64,000 nucleotides of DNA from Leucocoprinus leucothites (lineage: Eukaryota; Basidiomycota; Agaricomycetes; Agaricales; Agaricaceae): assembly GCA_013368445.1 (NCBI GenBank), contig JAACJO010000014.1:62001-126000 (forward strand), written 5' to 3'. Under the pieces are notes generated by a model that ran no database searches, had not been told where the DNA came from, and was given only the letters and a program-made list of their open reading frames with translations. Below are positions 24,136-38,913 of this stretch, piece after piece; position 1 is the first letter of the stretch, and each line of letters opens with the position of its first letter. Both the position numbers and the translations under genes were made by a program.

Positions 24136-25777
24136 ATGCAACAGAATACCACTCGCGACGTCTGGTTGGAAATCCTCGAAAATCTGAGGATTTTGATTTC
24201 TGATGACGAGCCCAAAGATATTCAGCTTAAGCGGCGAACATTACTCTCCGTCGCCTTGACATGTAAAGACCTCGAGGAGATCGCACTCGACGAACTCTGG
24301 AAATCCATGGAAACACTTGAACCTGTTTCTTCCATATTCAACCCAGAGTTCAAGTACCGGGAAAACCAAGATCATGCCTTCTGGGTTGGTGTTTTGCTGT
24401 CTTGTGCTCAGTATATAACCTGAGGCTTACCGTTGCTAGGATATCTCCGAATCGACTCGAGGCCTAAATTCTAGCCTTCCACGAGTACAAATCTATCTCT
24501 CCCGTATACACTTTCTCCATTTCTCCACTTTCCCCAGCTCCAGAGAGCTCGCGTTGTGGCTACCCTTGCTCGGTCTAGGCAAACTGTCCTATCTCTGCCC
24601 AAATTTGAGGGGACTTTGCCTTGACCTTGAGCAAAGCACGCCGAATGTGATATACAATCTCTGCTGCCTTCTAACTCCTTCCATCGAAGTGCTTAGCTTG
24701 ACTTCGGTGAAAGATTCTTCTACGAATGCGATAGCGTCGTCCATTTTGGCCATGCTCCAGCATGTAGGCACGAAGATAGAGGCTATCACTTATAACGGCA
24801 CAATATCGCTCCTCACCTTTCACCATCTTTTCAATTTCCGTGCACTTCGTTCAATCACTATCGGTTCTTACACAGACACCGCTGTTTTGGACAAGCCGCA
24901 AATTGCAGGCTTTTCAGCATTTTCCAACCTGACCACCCTCGACATTTGTCTCCGTGTGGTAATTGAGGGTGCCTTACCAGTTTTTGGGCTGTGGTTGTCT
25001 CAATCTACATCCGTCACCACACTTCGAGTCGTAGGGACCTGGATATGGATCAAGAAATTTCTATTTAACCCCGGAATTTCCTTTGTATCCCTTCAATCGT
25101 TATCCTTATCATTCACCTTCACCCGAAATCCTGCCCTTCGGGGACTGTCCAACGTGACAAAACAAATTGAACCACAGATTTTCAAGCTCATTTCTGTCGC
25201 TTCTCCCAACCTAAAGGCGCTTTACTTTGAGACAAAGAACTTCTTTCAATCCGCATGGAGGAGGGACATAACTCCCGAAGATGTCCTAAATCTCGGATGC
25301 GGTGGCATAGAAGTTCTCAGTCTTCATTCGGTCAAGGCCGCTTTCGACGATAGAAGCATAGCCTTGTTGGTCGAGAAGTGGCGTCAATTGAGATATTTAT
25401 CCATCTCACCATTTCCTGATAATCAAATCATCAACGCACGCAGAACACTTATGCATATCTCGCAACATGGAAGGAGCCTTCAGAAGCTGTGCTTACTGCT
25501 TCATGATATCCACTCCCTTGTCGAAGCTTCCACCTCCATAATCCCAGCTCCTGTATGTCCCCTGCAACATTTGGAACTATGGGACCCTACGTCTCTTCCA
25601 AGCGACCTTGAAGATCAACATCGCTTTATTCGAAACTTAGTCAACCTGTTCCCAAGATTGAAAATCATTACATCTCCTCAGGTTGTCGACTCTGTCGAAA
25701 TATCCAATCTACAGAAGATCCTTCGTTTTACCCGTGACATTATATACAACCCACCTGTTGGGAATTTTGCGGTGTAG
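24136..25777 (+). CDS. F-box protein C, 2 exons, 528 aa
   Basis: Member of a second F-box subfamily (with D and probably E). Exons 24136-24384 and 24440-25777, intron 55 bp (gttggt...tgctag) after the Trp codon of AFW, the same junction position as in D. The N-terminal MQQNTTRDVWLEILENL and RRTLLSVALTCKDL form the F-box-like region, ending ALDELWKSM. The body holds alternating hydrophobic segments (LCPNLRGLCLDL, FRALRSITIG, FSNLTTLDICL) of LRR type, closing with a short C-terminal helix. Presumed SCF adaptor; target unknown. It sits between two tRNA-Arg genes. Confidence 0.83.
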
Positions 25778-26453
25778 GACAATACTTTCAGCTTCAAGAG
25801 TTAGAAGTACTACATTGTACTGCAGGACTTGGTGTTTTTACGATGTGCATATTCCGAACTACTTGGTATTTGAATAGCATGATTTCAATTACTACAAGAA
25901 TGGCAAATACGAGCCCCCTGACAGTGATTTAGCCCAGTAACGCCCCCATCTCAACGAGCTTAGATTCTGAACCTCTTTTGTGCACATTACTAGGAGTCTC
26001 GGATTTACCATCACAGGCTACCCGCAAAGCTATGATGAATTCTCATTTATCTTTGAAATAAAGCGCAATTACAAAGGAGGGGTCAGGTGTAACAGTATGT
26101 AGAGATCGACGCCTGACTCGGACAAGCCACTGTGTGTGGTTCTATGGCCTCCCTACCCGGGCACCTGCACCTGGTAGGTATTGGGACTACACACTAACGC
26201 CACTGTGTTCTGCTTCAGAAGAATAAAGGAGGTTATCGATTAACAAAGAAATACAGAGGCGAAAGCGGGAGGATGATGATGTGCTGAACGACCTGACATG
26301 GAATAGTTGCCTATGAACTGCGCTCGCCACTTGATCTCCCCGAATATACTCATACATTGGGTCCCCTTCGGCTTGTTAGGTGTATAGGTTGGATAACCCT
26401 GGCCACTTATTAAGTAAGTCAAAATTAAGTAGGTCAAAAAGATCAAAAAGCAA
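25778..26453. other. Intergenic between F-box C and tRNA-Arg(TCG)
   Basis: No gene seen. Confidence 0.45.
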
Positions 26454-26537
26454 TGACCACCGCAGGACTCGAACCTGCAACCTTTTGGTAACATTCAGCA
26501 ATCGAAGCCAAACGCGCTACCATTGCGCCAGGTAGTC
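26454..26537 (-). tRNA. tRNA-Arg (anticodon TCG) with 12-nt intron
   Basis: On the minus strand the acceptor stem GACTACC pairs with GGTGGTC; D arm TGGCGCAATGGTAGCGCG; anticodon stem TTTGG/CCAAA with anticodon TCG at 26505-26503; T arm GCAGG-TTCGAGT-CCTGC. A 12-nt intron (26501-26490) follows position 37. Assigned to Arg by anticodon and by likeness to the ACG gene at 23796. Confidence 0.87.
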
Positions 26538-27406
26538 TCTTGTGAGTCGTTGTATCAATATCATGATTACTTTGGCTAGCGTCTTCGTCCCTCCTTGCCA
26601 CCCTCAAATTAGACACATCACTTGCGTTGGGAATAATTCCAAGGCGCTGGCTTCTTCTAAACCTGAGGTGAGTGAGGCACTTGTGCCGCTTATATCGTGG
26701 TATTTATTCGTGATAGCTTAGTTGGCGTATATCATCTGCAGCTATCCCAAACTTGAAGGAATCTCCATACTTTTGTTTTTGCCCTCTGATATTTTCCTCT
26801 GAGTACTCCACTACCTATATGTCATTTTCAGAGCCCAAGTATCACAGAGACTACAACAGAATCGCTCATTTTGGAAACCTTCTTGAACTATTCCCCAACT
26901 TGTTGTCCATAACCCCTCTTGTACTATCTCGAGGTAGAAGGGGCTCGACTCGACTGCTAGCTCTCTCAAAGAAATTTTACTTATTAACCTCAGCCGTTGA
27001 GTTTTCCTCGGTGAAGTAGACTCTCCCATTGCAGAGATTCAAAAGTAGTCTTCACCTGGGAAACATGGTATATTTTCCCTTTTCTAAACTGCCAGTTATT
27101 CATGTCTTTCCCCCTGAAATCATACCCCCTGTCTCCGAATTTCTGTCAACTGTTCTCCTGATCCATTATTTGACATGGTGACTACCTTTGTAGAAGACAC
27201 GATTAAACCCTAACGGATGCAAATTCCCGCCCCCGTTCTCCCTCCTTAACATCCGCCTTTATCAGCCTATTATCGTTTTGGCTCAGGCTTAGGAGACGAC
27301 GCTACTGTATAAGTAGCTTCTTTGTTATAAGAAAAGCCCTTGCTGAGCTCCTTCATCGATACCTCTTCCGCGCTTTAGACGTGTCACTAGAACTTTTACG
27401 ACTAGA
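26538..27406. other. Intergenic, upstream of chitin deacetylase
   Basis: No supportable gene. A frame at 26753-27019 contains NLLELFPNLLSI, reminiscent of an F-box C-terminus, but nothing upstream fits. A TATA-like TATAAG lies near 27308. Confidence 0.45.
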
Positions 27407-28854
27407 ATGATGATTTTCACGACAATAACTACGATCTTCCTTCTCGGTACCCTTGCCACGGCTGCCCCTCATAAACGCCAAACTACCGCTCCTGGGGTAG
27501 TGACCTCTTGCATCAAACCTGGTACTGCTGCTTTGACCTTTGTACGACTCTCCTATTTTACTCTGTGTCAGCTGGGCATTACTCATACTATCAACTTCCC
27601 CGGGAAATGATAGGACGATGGACCGTACACCTTCTCGTGAGCAAATCCGAATTACTAACTGGCAACAAAACCCACTGAGACTGACCCGATGATTTTATCA
27701 CAGGGCCAATATCGTGCAGTTGTTGAACCAGCACGGTGCGAAGGGTACCTTCTTCTACAGTAAGTCGCTGTGAGCGCTTCGTTTTCGAATATTACCTCTG
27801 AAAAATATATAATCCCAGACGGCAACAATTGTATGCTCTTTACCTGCAGCTAGATGCTCGTAGCTTATGGCGTTATCCTTAGATGGCTGTATATATGATC
27901 AAGAAAACGTTGACAGGATCCATAGTGCTATGGCCAGCGGACACCAGATAGCCTCTCACACATGGTCCCACCCTCACTTGGCACAATTATCACTTGACCA
28001 AGGTACGCATTAAAATTGGTTCATCGCCCACCATACTGATTCCAGCTGTATGTTACCAGTCAAGATGGAGATGGCGAAAGTTCGTGGTACGTGTTTGCTT
28101 AGCTTTCGAACTCTCGGCATTAAGGTAAAGTTTCTCATTGTAGAGGCTTTTATCAAGGTCGCGGGAGTAGATCCCGCTTTTATGAGACCTCGTGAGTGAC
28201 TATGAATTGCCCTCCTATGGCAGTTCATCAGAACCACTCAACGAACTTCGTGACCTTCCTTGATAGCCTTTGGGGAGTATAACGACAACGTACTTCAAGT
28301 TGCCCAAGAGCTAGGCGAGACAGTCGTCAACTGGGATTTCGAGTGCGTACAGACAACCACACACTTTCGAATCGCCTGTTTTCCAAGTTTGCCTCTAAGG
28401 TCGTTTTGATTAGTTCCGGTGATTCTATTGGCGCCGATCCTAGCAAGCAATTAACCGACTATGACGGCCTGGTGACCAAGAAGCCGCCGTCGATCCTCTC
28501 ACTCGAACACGAGACAATGCGTATATATATATGTTTCTTGAGATAATACCAACATGCTGATTATTTTTTCGCTCTTACTAGAAAGTTCAGCGTTCGTCAC
28601 CCTCCGTTTGTCTGTTTTTCGAGTATCCACTCACTGACTCCTTATATTCAGTGAAACTGTTCTCCCCGCCGTCATCCAGAAGCTACAGGCTGCAGGTTAT
28701 CAACTTGTCACCGTTGCTGATTGTCTCGGTATGAACCCATACAAGGCGGTTGGAGTTCCCTACGCTCGCGATGTAAGTCAGTTTGTGTTCATAGCCAGGA
28801 TAGCCGTTGACATTTCGTGATTACAAGGCTACCTGGACTTGTGGTACCTCCTAG
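27407..28854 (+). CDS. Chitin/polysaccharide deacetylase (CE4), 12 exons, 253 aa, secreted
   Basis: Metal-dependent NodB-fold enzyme that removes N-acetyl groups from chitin oligomers or polymers, acting in the wall or outside the cell. Exons: 27407-27541, 27614-27636, 27704-27759, 27819-27830, 27883-28002, 28060-28086, 28144-28191, 28267-28342, 28414-28520, 28582-28591, 28652-28772, 28828-28854 (762 bp, no frame conflict). A hydrophobic signal peptide ends near TAAPHKR. Motif 1 TFDDGPY supplies the Asp pair (about D46/D47), motif 2 HTWSH the metal His (H101, H105), motif 3 RPPFGEYN, and motif 4 is around NWDFDSGD. Exons of 12 and 10 bp are required. No chitin-binding module and no GPI tail: it ends TWTCGTS. 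Substrate specificity cannot be read from sequence. Confidence 0.92.
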
Positions 28855-29264
28855 TAATGATACACTCGCCGTGGATTTGCGAACAATGAATCGGACAATA
28901 GTGTAGATATGACTGTATTCCAATGTGTAATGAAGGGACTTTGGATTATTCTTAATTTAACAAACGCCCGAAGAACTCGTCGAGAGCTGAGACACGAGGC
29001 CCAGGAAAAAACAGATCAGTACATACTACAGTTATTATTTTAAAATTATACAAGACCACACAAAGAGAGCAACGAAGTAGATAAGAGCATCTTTCTAAGT
29101 ATATACGTACCAACACCGAGCCAAGCTGATGTCCCAGAAGTAAATCTCGAGGGACCAAGTCCAGGGCACCGACCTCCAAAACCAGTCCATGTGGTTCCTA
29201 TCCTTAGCTCGAACTTAGAAGAAAGATTTGAAGGAGAGAAAACGCCACAAAAACGTTTTCGGGG
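28855..29264. other. Convergent 3'-3' spacer
   Basis: 410 bp between the stop codons of the chitin deacetylase and ERT1 genes; expected to hold both terminators. No gene. Confidence 0.5.
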
Positions 29265-31256
29265 TCAGCATCTAATAAAATTCCCGACAATCATGCTTGG
29301 AATGCCCCACTTATCCCGACGTATAGTAAACGAGAAGCAACAGCTGATAAACCCCTCTTCCATTGGCTCATCATCCTTCTCCGGCTCCTTTTCCTCTTCT
29401 TTCACGCTCACATCCTTCGACGGTGACCCTGTAGTCGCCGATGCAGCGGAGGAAGGAATAGAGGCGGGATTTCTGTTGAGAGCTGGTTTGAACCGGAGAA
29501 CACAAGATGTCAGGACGGCTTTTTGACCGGAATCGAAAGCCACGTGGCCATATTTCTGATGAAAAGCGGGAAAGAGGAGGTGAGGAGAAAAGTCAGTAAG
29601 GGAGATATGTATGGAGCCCCCGCTATGAACAGAAGTCACGCATCAATGAATTGGAGCTAACCTCCCAATAATTTACCGCCGACTCCTCTGCCATGAGTTC
29701 ATAGATACACAGTCGGCCCTGTGAGTTAAGGGGTGAGGTGATTAGTTGGCGTTTAATCCACAGGTCATATCGACAAAGTAGGAGTTTCGGACTGACATCA
29801 CGAAGCATGTATCCATCAACCCCTACAAGCTCGCTGAACTCCCTGTTCCCTTTATATATCTCGCCTGTCCGCCGCCAGAGACACGCTGGTACCCCCATGG
29901 CGGAGAAAACGCGATCATAGTCAAGGAGCATCCGTTCGAAAGCCTCTTCGATGAACACAAGATCCTAGGATCAACTTCTCAGCTGAGAGGAGAATCATGG
30001 GGATAAGGAAGTGTACCAGGTCACGTAATGACTGGGCGATGGCCTGTAAGCATTGCCACTGTCAGAAATCGATTGATAATCCCACGCAAGGAGCGCTGTA
30101 CCCTGAACTTCGGTCGTAGCACCGAGAGAGGTTGAAGAATTTGCTGTTTTGATTCTTGAGAGACACTGGCAAGCCATTAAACCAATATGATCTCAGCAAA
30201 CGCTGAACACTCACTGGCTATCCATCCACTTCGACAATCGAGCGTATCCCTTCACATAGTTATAGGGCTTCAATAGTCCAGCCTCATACTTACTCCTGAT
30301 GACACGGTTGAGACGCTCGTCCCTGGAACCAGACTCTTGGTCCGCGGCAGTAAGCAAGAACTTTTCTGTCTTCGTCGCCGAGGGAGGATAGCTTCCGTAG
30401 GCGAATTTTCTGTGTTGGTATCAACAGCAGTAATCATTGAAATCTGCGTCGTAGCGGTAGGGCTGGTTCCGGTGCCAAGAGGCGTCGTTGTTGTCGTGGT
30501 GGTTGCCGCCGCTGTCGTAGCATTCCCATTCGAACCAAACGAGGTTGATGACATGAGTGAAGGCGCCACCGTGGCTGGTGGTGTAAAGAATGATCCATCA
30601 TCGAGAGTTTCCAGAAAATCCCTGTGGCGAATGAGCCCATATGTACAGATATAGCAGTAGATCGTGCGTACGTGAGGACAGAGAATTCGTTTCCTAGGGT
30701 TTCTGGCTGGTATAGGAAAGTTGACTGTGATACTGGCAACGGCCAAGCATTGGATGTTGGTGGTGCTCCCTGGTATACTGGTACTGTCAAAGACGATATT
30801 GAGCGACGTGTTCCATCGATGATGGTAGACTCACCTGGCGTAAAAGTATTGGGGACAATACTGGGTGTGTTCGGAGTTGCGGTGGGCGTTTTATCTACAG
30901 ACTTCGGTCTCCGTTCGTCGTGACATAGGTGACCGATCTCTCGCTTGATACTATCACAGAAAAATGACATGAGGGAAGATGGTCACATAAAATACAAGTA
31001 CTCACCAGCGCTGACAAGGCCTTCCTTCATCGCAAGTCATGTGGCTTCGCCTGCAATACAAACACGCATGATTAACTTTCCTCCGCTTCGTAGTTTTCTT
31101 TTTCTTCCCTGCATCGTCGTCGGTTTGAGAATTTGTTGTATTGTTCGTACCAGCTGCAGCGGCGCTAGTAGACTCTGCTGCCGCCGGTGTCGACCTCGCC
31201 GAAGAACCTTGTACCTGCGTTGAGTCGGTAATTGTTGTCTGCGACATCGATTTCAA
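29265..31256 (-). CDS. ert1: ERT1-type gluconeogenesis activator (Zn2Cys6 + PAS), 8 exons, one frameshift
   Basis: Nuclear zinc-cluster transcription factor; yeast Ert1 and ascomycete AcuK/AcuM activate gluconeogenic and nonfermentable-carbon genes. Exons: 31256-31006, 30950-30672, 30621-30215, 30165-30102, 30043-30017, 29964-29797, 29718-29662, 29555-29265. The zinc cluster lies near residues 63-91: KRRKVNHACLYCRRSHMTC continues to a Cys six-pack that spans intron 1. A Thr/Ser-rich linker follows, then the conserved core (KYEAGLLKPYNYVKGYARL, FIEEAFERMLLDYDRVFSAM, PACLWRRTGEIYKGN: PAS region) and the tail FTIRRDKWGIPSMIVGNF. In exon 3 one base is missing between NSPTEA and YPPSATKTEKF (about 30395-30402). 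About 514 aa with it restored. Start at 31256, or the Met at 31247. Confidence 0.88.
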
Positions 31257-31662
31257 CGCAGATCAGGGCGGCTGGGGTACAGGAAAGAGATTGTTGTCGT
31301 CGTTGATGATGATGGCGAAGAGGAACTGAGTCTCCGCAAACACAACAAGTTGCCAATCTACTCGCGGGCCGGGGACCCCGGTTACCAAACTTAGCATCAA
31401 AGAGATATTTTCGTAAAATAATTCAATAAATAATGAATACACAAGGTAATTGCATTCGGCGCATGGGGTAATCGTACAACGAGAGGTGCGCTCGTAGAAA
31501 TACAGCAGAATTAGTAAGCAACAAGGGGAGGAAGGGGGAAAGATGTAGGGGGTAGGGAGAATCAAGCGGGAGTAAGTCCGAGCATAAGGTAAGGGTAGGT
31601 ATTGTGGTTTAAGTATCTTTAATCAGTCTAGAAACCTTCGATAGCCACCGCGCACTTTTTAT
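31257..31662. other. Spacer between ERT1 start and beta-glucosidase stop
   Basis: Tandem minus-strand genes; this holds the ERT1 promoter and the beta-glucosidase 3' region. No gene. Confidence 0.45.
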
Positions 31663-34431
<2,769 letters not shown>

Positions 34432-34924
34432 GGTCATCGACAACAAGGAGCCGGGGTGGTAGAAAGTTTGCAAGAGGCCACGACGAAAACATCCTTCTCT
34501 TTAAACCAAGGACAATCCCCCGATATCATTCAGTTCCTTGGGATTTCATTTGGATGTCGTCCGAAGATATTCCGCCGGCTGAAAGGTACTGCTTGGTCTT
34601 CCAACCGCCCGTTTTTCGACAGTTAGGGTCCTGTCGTGAAGTGTTTTTTCCGCTTTTGGAAGACCAAGTTACTCCGTGTGTGGCAAACTTGGCTTCTAAT
34701 CCAGGATTCGGGACAAAAGAAGGAGAAGGCAGGTGGAAAGGGCCAGACTACCAATGATGTACTGTTCGGAGTATTGTCGGACCGCACGTGACATTTCCTG
34801 TATCCAGTCAACTTCGTGACTGATCTCACCAGTTGGTGCATGCGGTAGCTCCATAAGTTGCGCCTGTACTCCTAAGTAAGATGTAAAATTCACAGTCGTA
34901 GACTTCTGTCCTCTTCCTACACCC
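34432..34924. promoter_or_regulatory. Divergent promoter of beta-glucosidase and oxidoreductase
   Basis: About 490 bp between two start codons facing away from each other, so both promoters must lie here or overlap the 5' UTRs. No gene seen within. Confidence 0.55.
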
Positions 34925-36341
34925 ATGTCTTCCGTACAAGGTATTGCGATCCTCGGTGCTGGCATCTTTGCCAAAGAAGGTTCGTGAAGACCTTTTATTT
35001 CGACATCTACATCCAATCTGATTCCTCTCGTTTTCCCACCTCTATAATCATCTTTAATTAAATCCGATTATTTACCTCTTGTGCCCACCCCCACCAGCCC
35101 ACTTGCCCGCGCTAGCTACCCTCGGAAGCTCTGCTCCACCCCTCAAGGCCGTTTATTCACGATCCGAAAAGAGCGCCCAAGATCTAGCTCAAGTCGCCGT
35201 TAAGATCTTGAATCTATCTACACCGCCACAGGTCTATCATGATGGAGACAAGTCGACGGACCTCGACGCCCTGCTTGCGCGTAGTGATATCTCAAGTGTT
35301 ATCGTGGTCCTACCGATCACTACCCAGCCGGCCGTCATTCTCAAGGCATTTGCTGCAGGCAAACATGTCATCAGCGAAAAGCCCGTTGCTGCGGATGTCA
35401 AATCGGGCTTAAAACTGATTGCAGAGTATGAAGCGAACTATAGGTCCAAGGGACTGATCTGGCGAGTTGCGGAGAACTTTGAGGCTGAACCCGGTTTCCG
35501 CGCTGCTGGAGAAGTCATCCGGGCTGGTAAAATTGGCCAGGTTCAGTCGTTTAAGGTTGTCGTTGTGAACTATATCGACACCGAATCGAAGTGGTACCAG
35601 ACTCCATGGCGCACAGTCCCTGACGTGAGTTCTTTCATGGAGTCATTCTCCACTGTTCTCATTTTCATTAATCCAAATTTATTCAACAGTACCAAGGTGG
35701 ATTTTTGGTGAGTCTCGTCTTTGACGTTATAAATTTTCGCGTACTGAAATTTGGCTCGACCTCTCTCACAGCTTGACGGCGGAGTGGTAAGCACGGTTCC
35801 GACCCGTCGTGTCTTCTCTCCAATCTTATCTATTCTTTGTTTACAGCACACCACTGCCGCACTTCGTGTGATGCTTCCTCACCCTCTCACGGCCCTCTCG
35901 GGCTTCGCTTCTCTGAACAAATCTTATCTCGCTCCCCACGACACTGTTCACACTATCGTTCAGGCTGGCCCAGATATTAAAGGCACAGCAGAACTGACCT
36001 GGGCATCACCCACGAAATCACGTCCAGTATCCGATGGCTTCGTCATCAGCGGTACTAAGGGCTGGATCTCTGTTAACCAGGTTTCCGGTGTAATTCGTGT
36101 TGCCGTTCACTCGGTTGTCAAAGCAGCGGATGGATCCGAGGACGAGAAGCAAGAGATTATTGAAGAAAAATCTATTGGCGTTCAAGCTGAGTTGGAAAGC
36201 TTCTTTGCTGTTATTCAAGGCAAAGATGATGGAAAGGAACTGGGAGACCCTCTTGCTGCGCTTGGAGATGTGGCGTTCTTCCAAGCCGCGTTGAACAGCC
36301 AGGGAAACCTCATAGATCTAACTCAGCTGCTGAAGGCGTAA
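34925..36341 (+). CDS. Gfo/Idh/MocA-family oxidoreductase, 5 exons, 369 aa
   Basis: NAD(P)-dependent sugar or inositol-type dehydrogenase of unknown substrate, cytosolic. Exons: 34925-34979, 35098-35624, 35690-35707, 35772-35786, 35847-36341 (1110 bp). N-terminal Rossmann start GIAILGAGIFAKEAHLPAL, the family motif EKPVAADV (catalytic-site Lys), then the C-terminal domain with LDGGVHTTAALR, the D-G-G-x-H element, built from three exons of which two are only 18 and 15 bp. It resembles the yeast YMR315W group. Divergent from the GH1 gene, so the two may be co-regulated; that is inference from layout only. Confidence 0.9.
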
Positions 36342-38913
36342 AAGAGGTACACGGATAATGTGTAGTATTTTTCCGAGAAATCTGATGTAGCCGATTTCAT
36401 CGCCAAGAGCAAACGTGTCAGAACTTTAAAGTACTGTTCACTGCTTAGATGTTGGAATGTTCTGCGCTAAGTTACGGGGAAAGAATGCATCATCCACCTT
36501 TTGCTCAAAAGCTAGCCGATGTAGCAATTTCATGATGGTTGAGAAACAGCGAGGTTATTCCGAGGGTTCAAGTTCAACGTTAACAGCCATCATCCACGCG
36601 AAAGATCTGCCAGCTTCAAACGGTACGTGTATCGGTCCGAGAAACGCGACCTTTCGGAGCAGCACAAATGGGTTATAGGTGTCCAAGGAAACGCTCAGGA
36701 GTCCATCCTTTATCAAAGCCTGTAATTGAGCCCAGCATCTTAGCCAACCACCCTTTACTTACTGCTCCTAGAACAACACTCACGAAAACAAGATTCTAGC
36801 TCAGCGGATGGTAGCTCAAAAATTTCGGCGAAACTCTATGAGCCTCAGACAACGTCGCTGAAAGCCGATCAGCCCATAAATTTGACGCTCATTACTTGTC
36901 TTGGAACCTAGCCCGCCGGTTCAGGTTACGTTTCAAGATGACGGTGATAGCGGTTCCTAGAGTGCCCTCATCACTGTAAAGTGTGCCTCACAAGCCCAGA
37001 TCGACCACGCCCACCCTATTACACACATTCCACGTCCGCGTGAGACGCCGTGGGTAGGAAAATACCATTCCAAGCCCTTTCATCGTGATCACAAGTGCCA
37101 GCGTATGGCAGGAACGAACATGACCTTTGGCGTCATCTACGATAACATTAGAATTTGATTTTATCCAACATAAAGCCTCCGGATGACGGCTTATATATTC
37201 TGGCCCTACGGATCGGCAACTGAATTGGAAACCCTCATTGCGCAGTTATTTATGATTGACGATGAGCGGATAGGTGGACAAACTAAGTTTATAAGATAAA
37301 AATAGATCACCGCTAGGAAGTACTTGCTAGATCTGGTAAGTCGTGCGTCGACTTCCTTCGTGGCACTGCGAGTCGAGTTCTGCTTTAAAAATGAGTATGG
37401 TCATGTGGGATAGCAATGCAATGCATGAAAAACTCAGCGAATATAACTACGCACTCAGTCTCGGCGATTTTGGTTGGGACTCCGAACACCAACTTTACTA
37501 CAGGCGCGATCGGAAAAGGGGCCCGGGCTGCTGTAGAAGGCGGCCTCTGGTCACGGGAGCGGTTCTGTTCAATACTCCGAGTCGATCACTTCAATGTAGC
37601 ACCGCCCTGCTCCTACATAAAGATGTAGTAAATGTAACTGTAGCACACCAGCCTCGGGATCATGATTGACTAGTAATAATCTGTGTGGTCCAGCATCAAA
37701 ACCGAGCCATCTATTTGCAGGACAGAGTTCTTTGATGATGATGGGAACCTCGAAAGATGGTCTCTTGTTTGATCACTATCGACAAGGTCGAGGACACCGG
37801 AGGCTCGAGTGCCGAAGTACATGGACTCGTCACATCAAACAGGCGTCTTCGAATCCCAGGTATTAAATACACTCGTGACTAAAAAAAACTTGCTGGGGGT
37901 TTAAAGAGCATGACAGGACGGTGGCTGGCTAGAAGACTACACAATCTCCTCCGTTGCTTGCATTAGACTTGATATAAGCCCTTGCCACTCCGGCGATTTA
38001 TGTTCACGTTTCTTCCACGATGCTGATGTTTGACAGAGAAGCCTTTCCTACCCTTCAATACGTGACATAAGTAGGCATTCAAATACCTCAAATACCTAAG
38101 TATAGCTGTCGCCCCTAGGCCTACACACATTCAGCGAAGGATCTAGAGCGGTTCATTCGAGTTTCCCCTCCAAAACGTTAACGCCCTTCGGAGAATCCTG
38201 GGGCGTACCACGGAGGAATTCCTAGAGTGTTGGGATGCCATTACTTCGAACTGCTTTCAGATTGCGGTAGAACGCTGTCTTCTGATGTTGAGACTACAGT
38301 AGTATTTCAATCGCACCCGCGACCTGTCATGGCGCGGTAAAAATAGCGACTATTTGGCAGCAACAAGTAGGATGGCCCGTTGGGGAAGGATCTTGTTCCA
38401 AGACTGCGCTCGCGAAGGCCGATTCAGAAATCAGCTTCTTGTTGCACGACTCCTTCCCTCGGGCGTGAGGATGCGCTATAGAAATCACCCATGGCGGCCC
38501 GTGGCCAGTATGGGCAGCTTCGCTTGACAAATAGGCTCACACTCGGAGAGTGTGCTCCAAGAGACAAATTCCGGTAAGCGATGCATTGGCAGAAAAATAA
38601 CGGGTAGTTAAACTCATGAACACGATCTTGCATTCGAGAAGAAACAAGAGTACCCGTTATTTTTCCGGCGGGCTAGGGTGTAACAAATTAAACATCGTGT
38701 GAGCGAAAAGCTATTGAAGTACAAAGAAGGGAAACCTAGATGAGGTCCAAAATTGACAATGAAATCGAAGGCAGGAAAAAGGGGAACGGTATAAATCTAC
38801 AAGTATAGGATACAGCATTAAGGGTGAATGACAATTCTTCCGCTGGACGCGCACAGAATCTCTCCATTGACTTTGCTTCCATTAGGAACTCCTTCTGGTA
38901 TTTAAACCGGCGA
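36342..38913. other. Long intergenic stretch with an inverted repeat
   Basis: About 2.6 kb without a gene I can support. Frames at 37343-37669 and 38327-38633 lack motif or splice continuity. It contains a 15-bp perfect inverted repeat at 38592-38665. Confidence 0.4.
38592..38665. repeat. 15-bp perfect inverted repeat, 44-bp loop
   Basis: GAAAAATAACGGGTA (38592-38606) and its exact reverse complement (38651-38665). It could form a hairpin; origin unknown, possibly a degraded miniature element. Confidence 0.6.

Noticed and set aside
26753..27019. Frame with NLLELFPNLLSI, resembling an F-box C-terminus
   Set aside because: Only about 12 residues match and no upstream F-box sequence or intron fits; too weak to call a relic.
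30337..30654. Open frame with long Val/Ala runs on the plus strand
   Set aside because: It is the antisense shadow of the Thr-rich linker of ERT1.
37343..37669. 108-codon frame with a Gly-rich sister frame
   Set aside because: No family recognised and no consistent exon extension.
36342..38913. A biosynthetic gene cluster around the 27-41 kb enzymes
   Set aside because: No core synthase, P450 or terpene cyclase is present; the genes are ordinary primary or wall metabolism.
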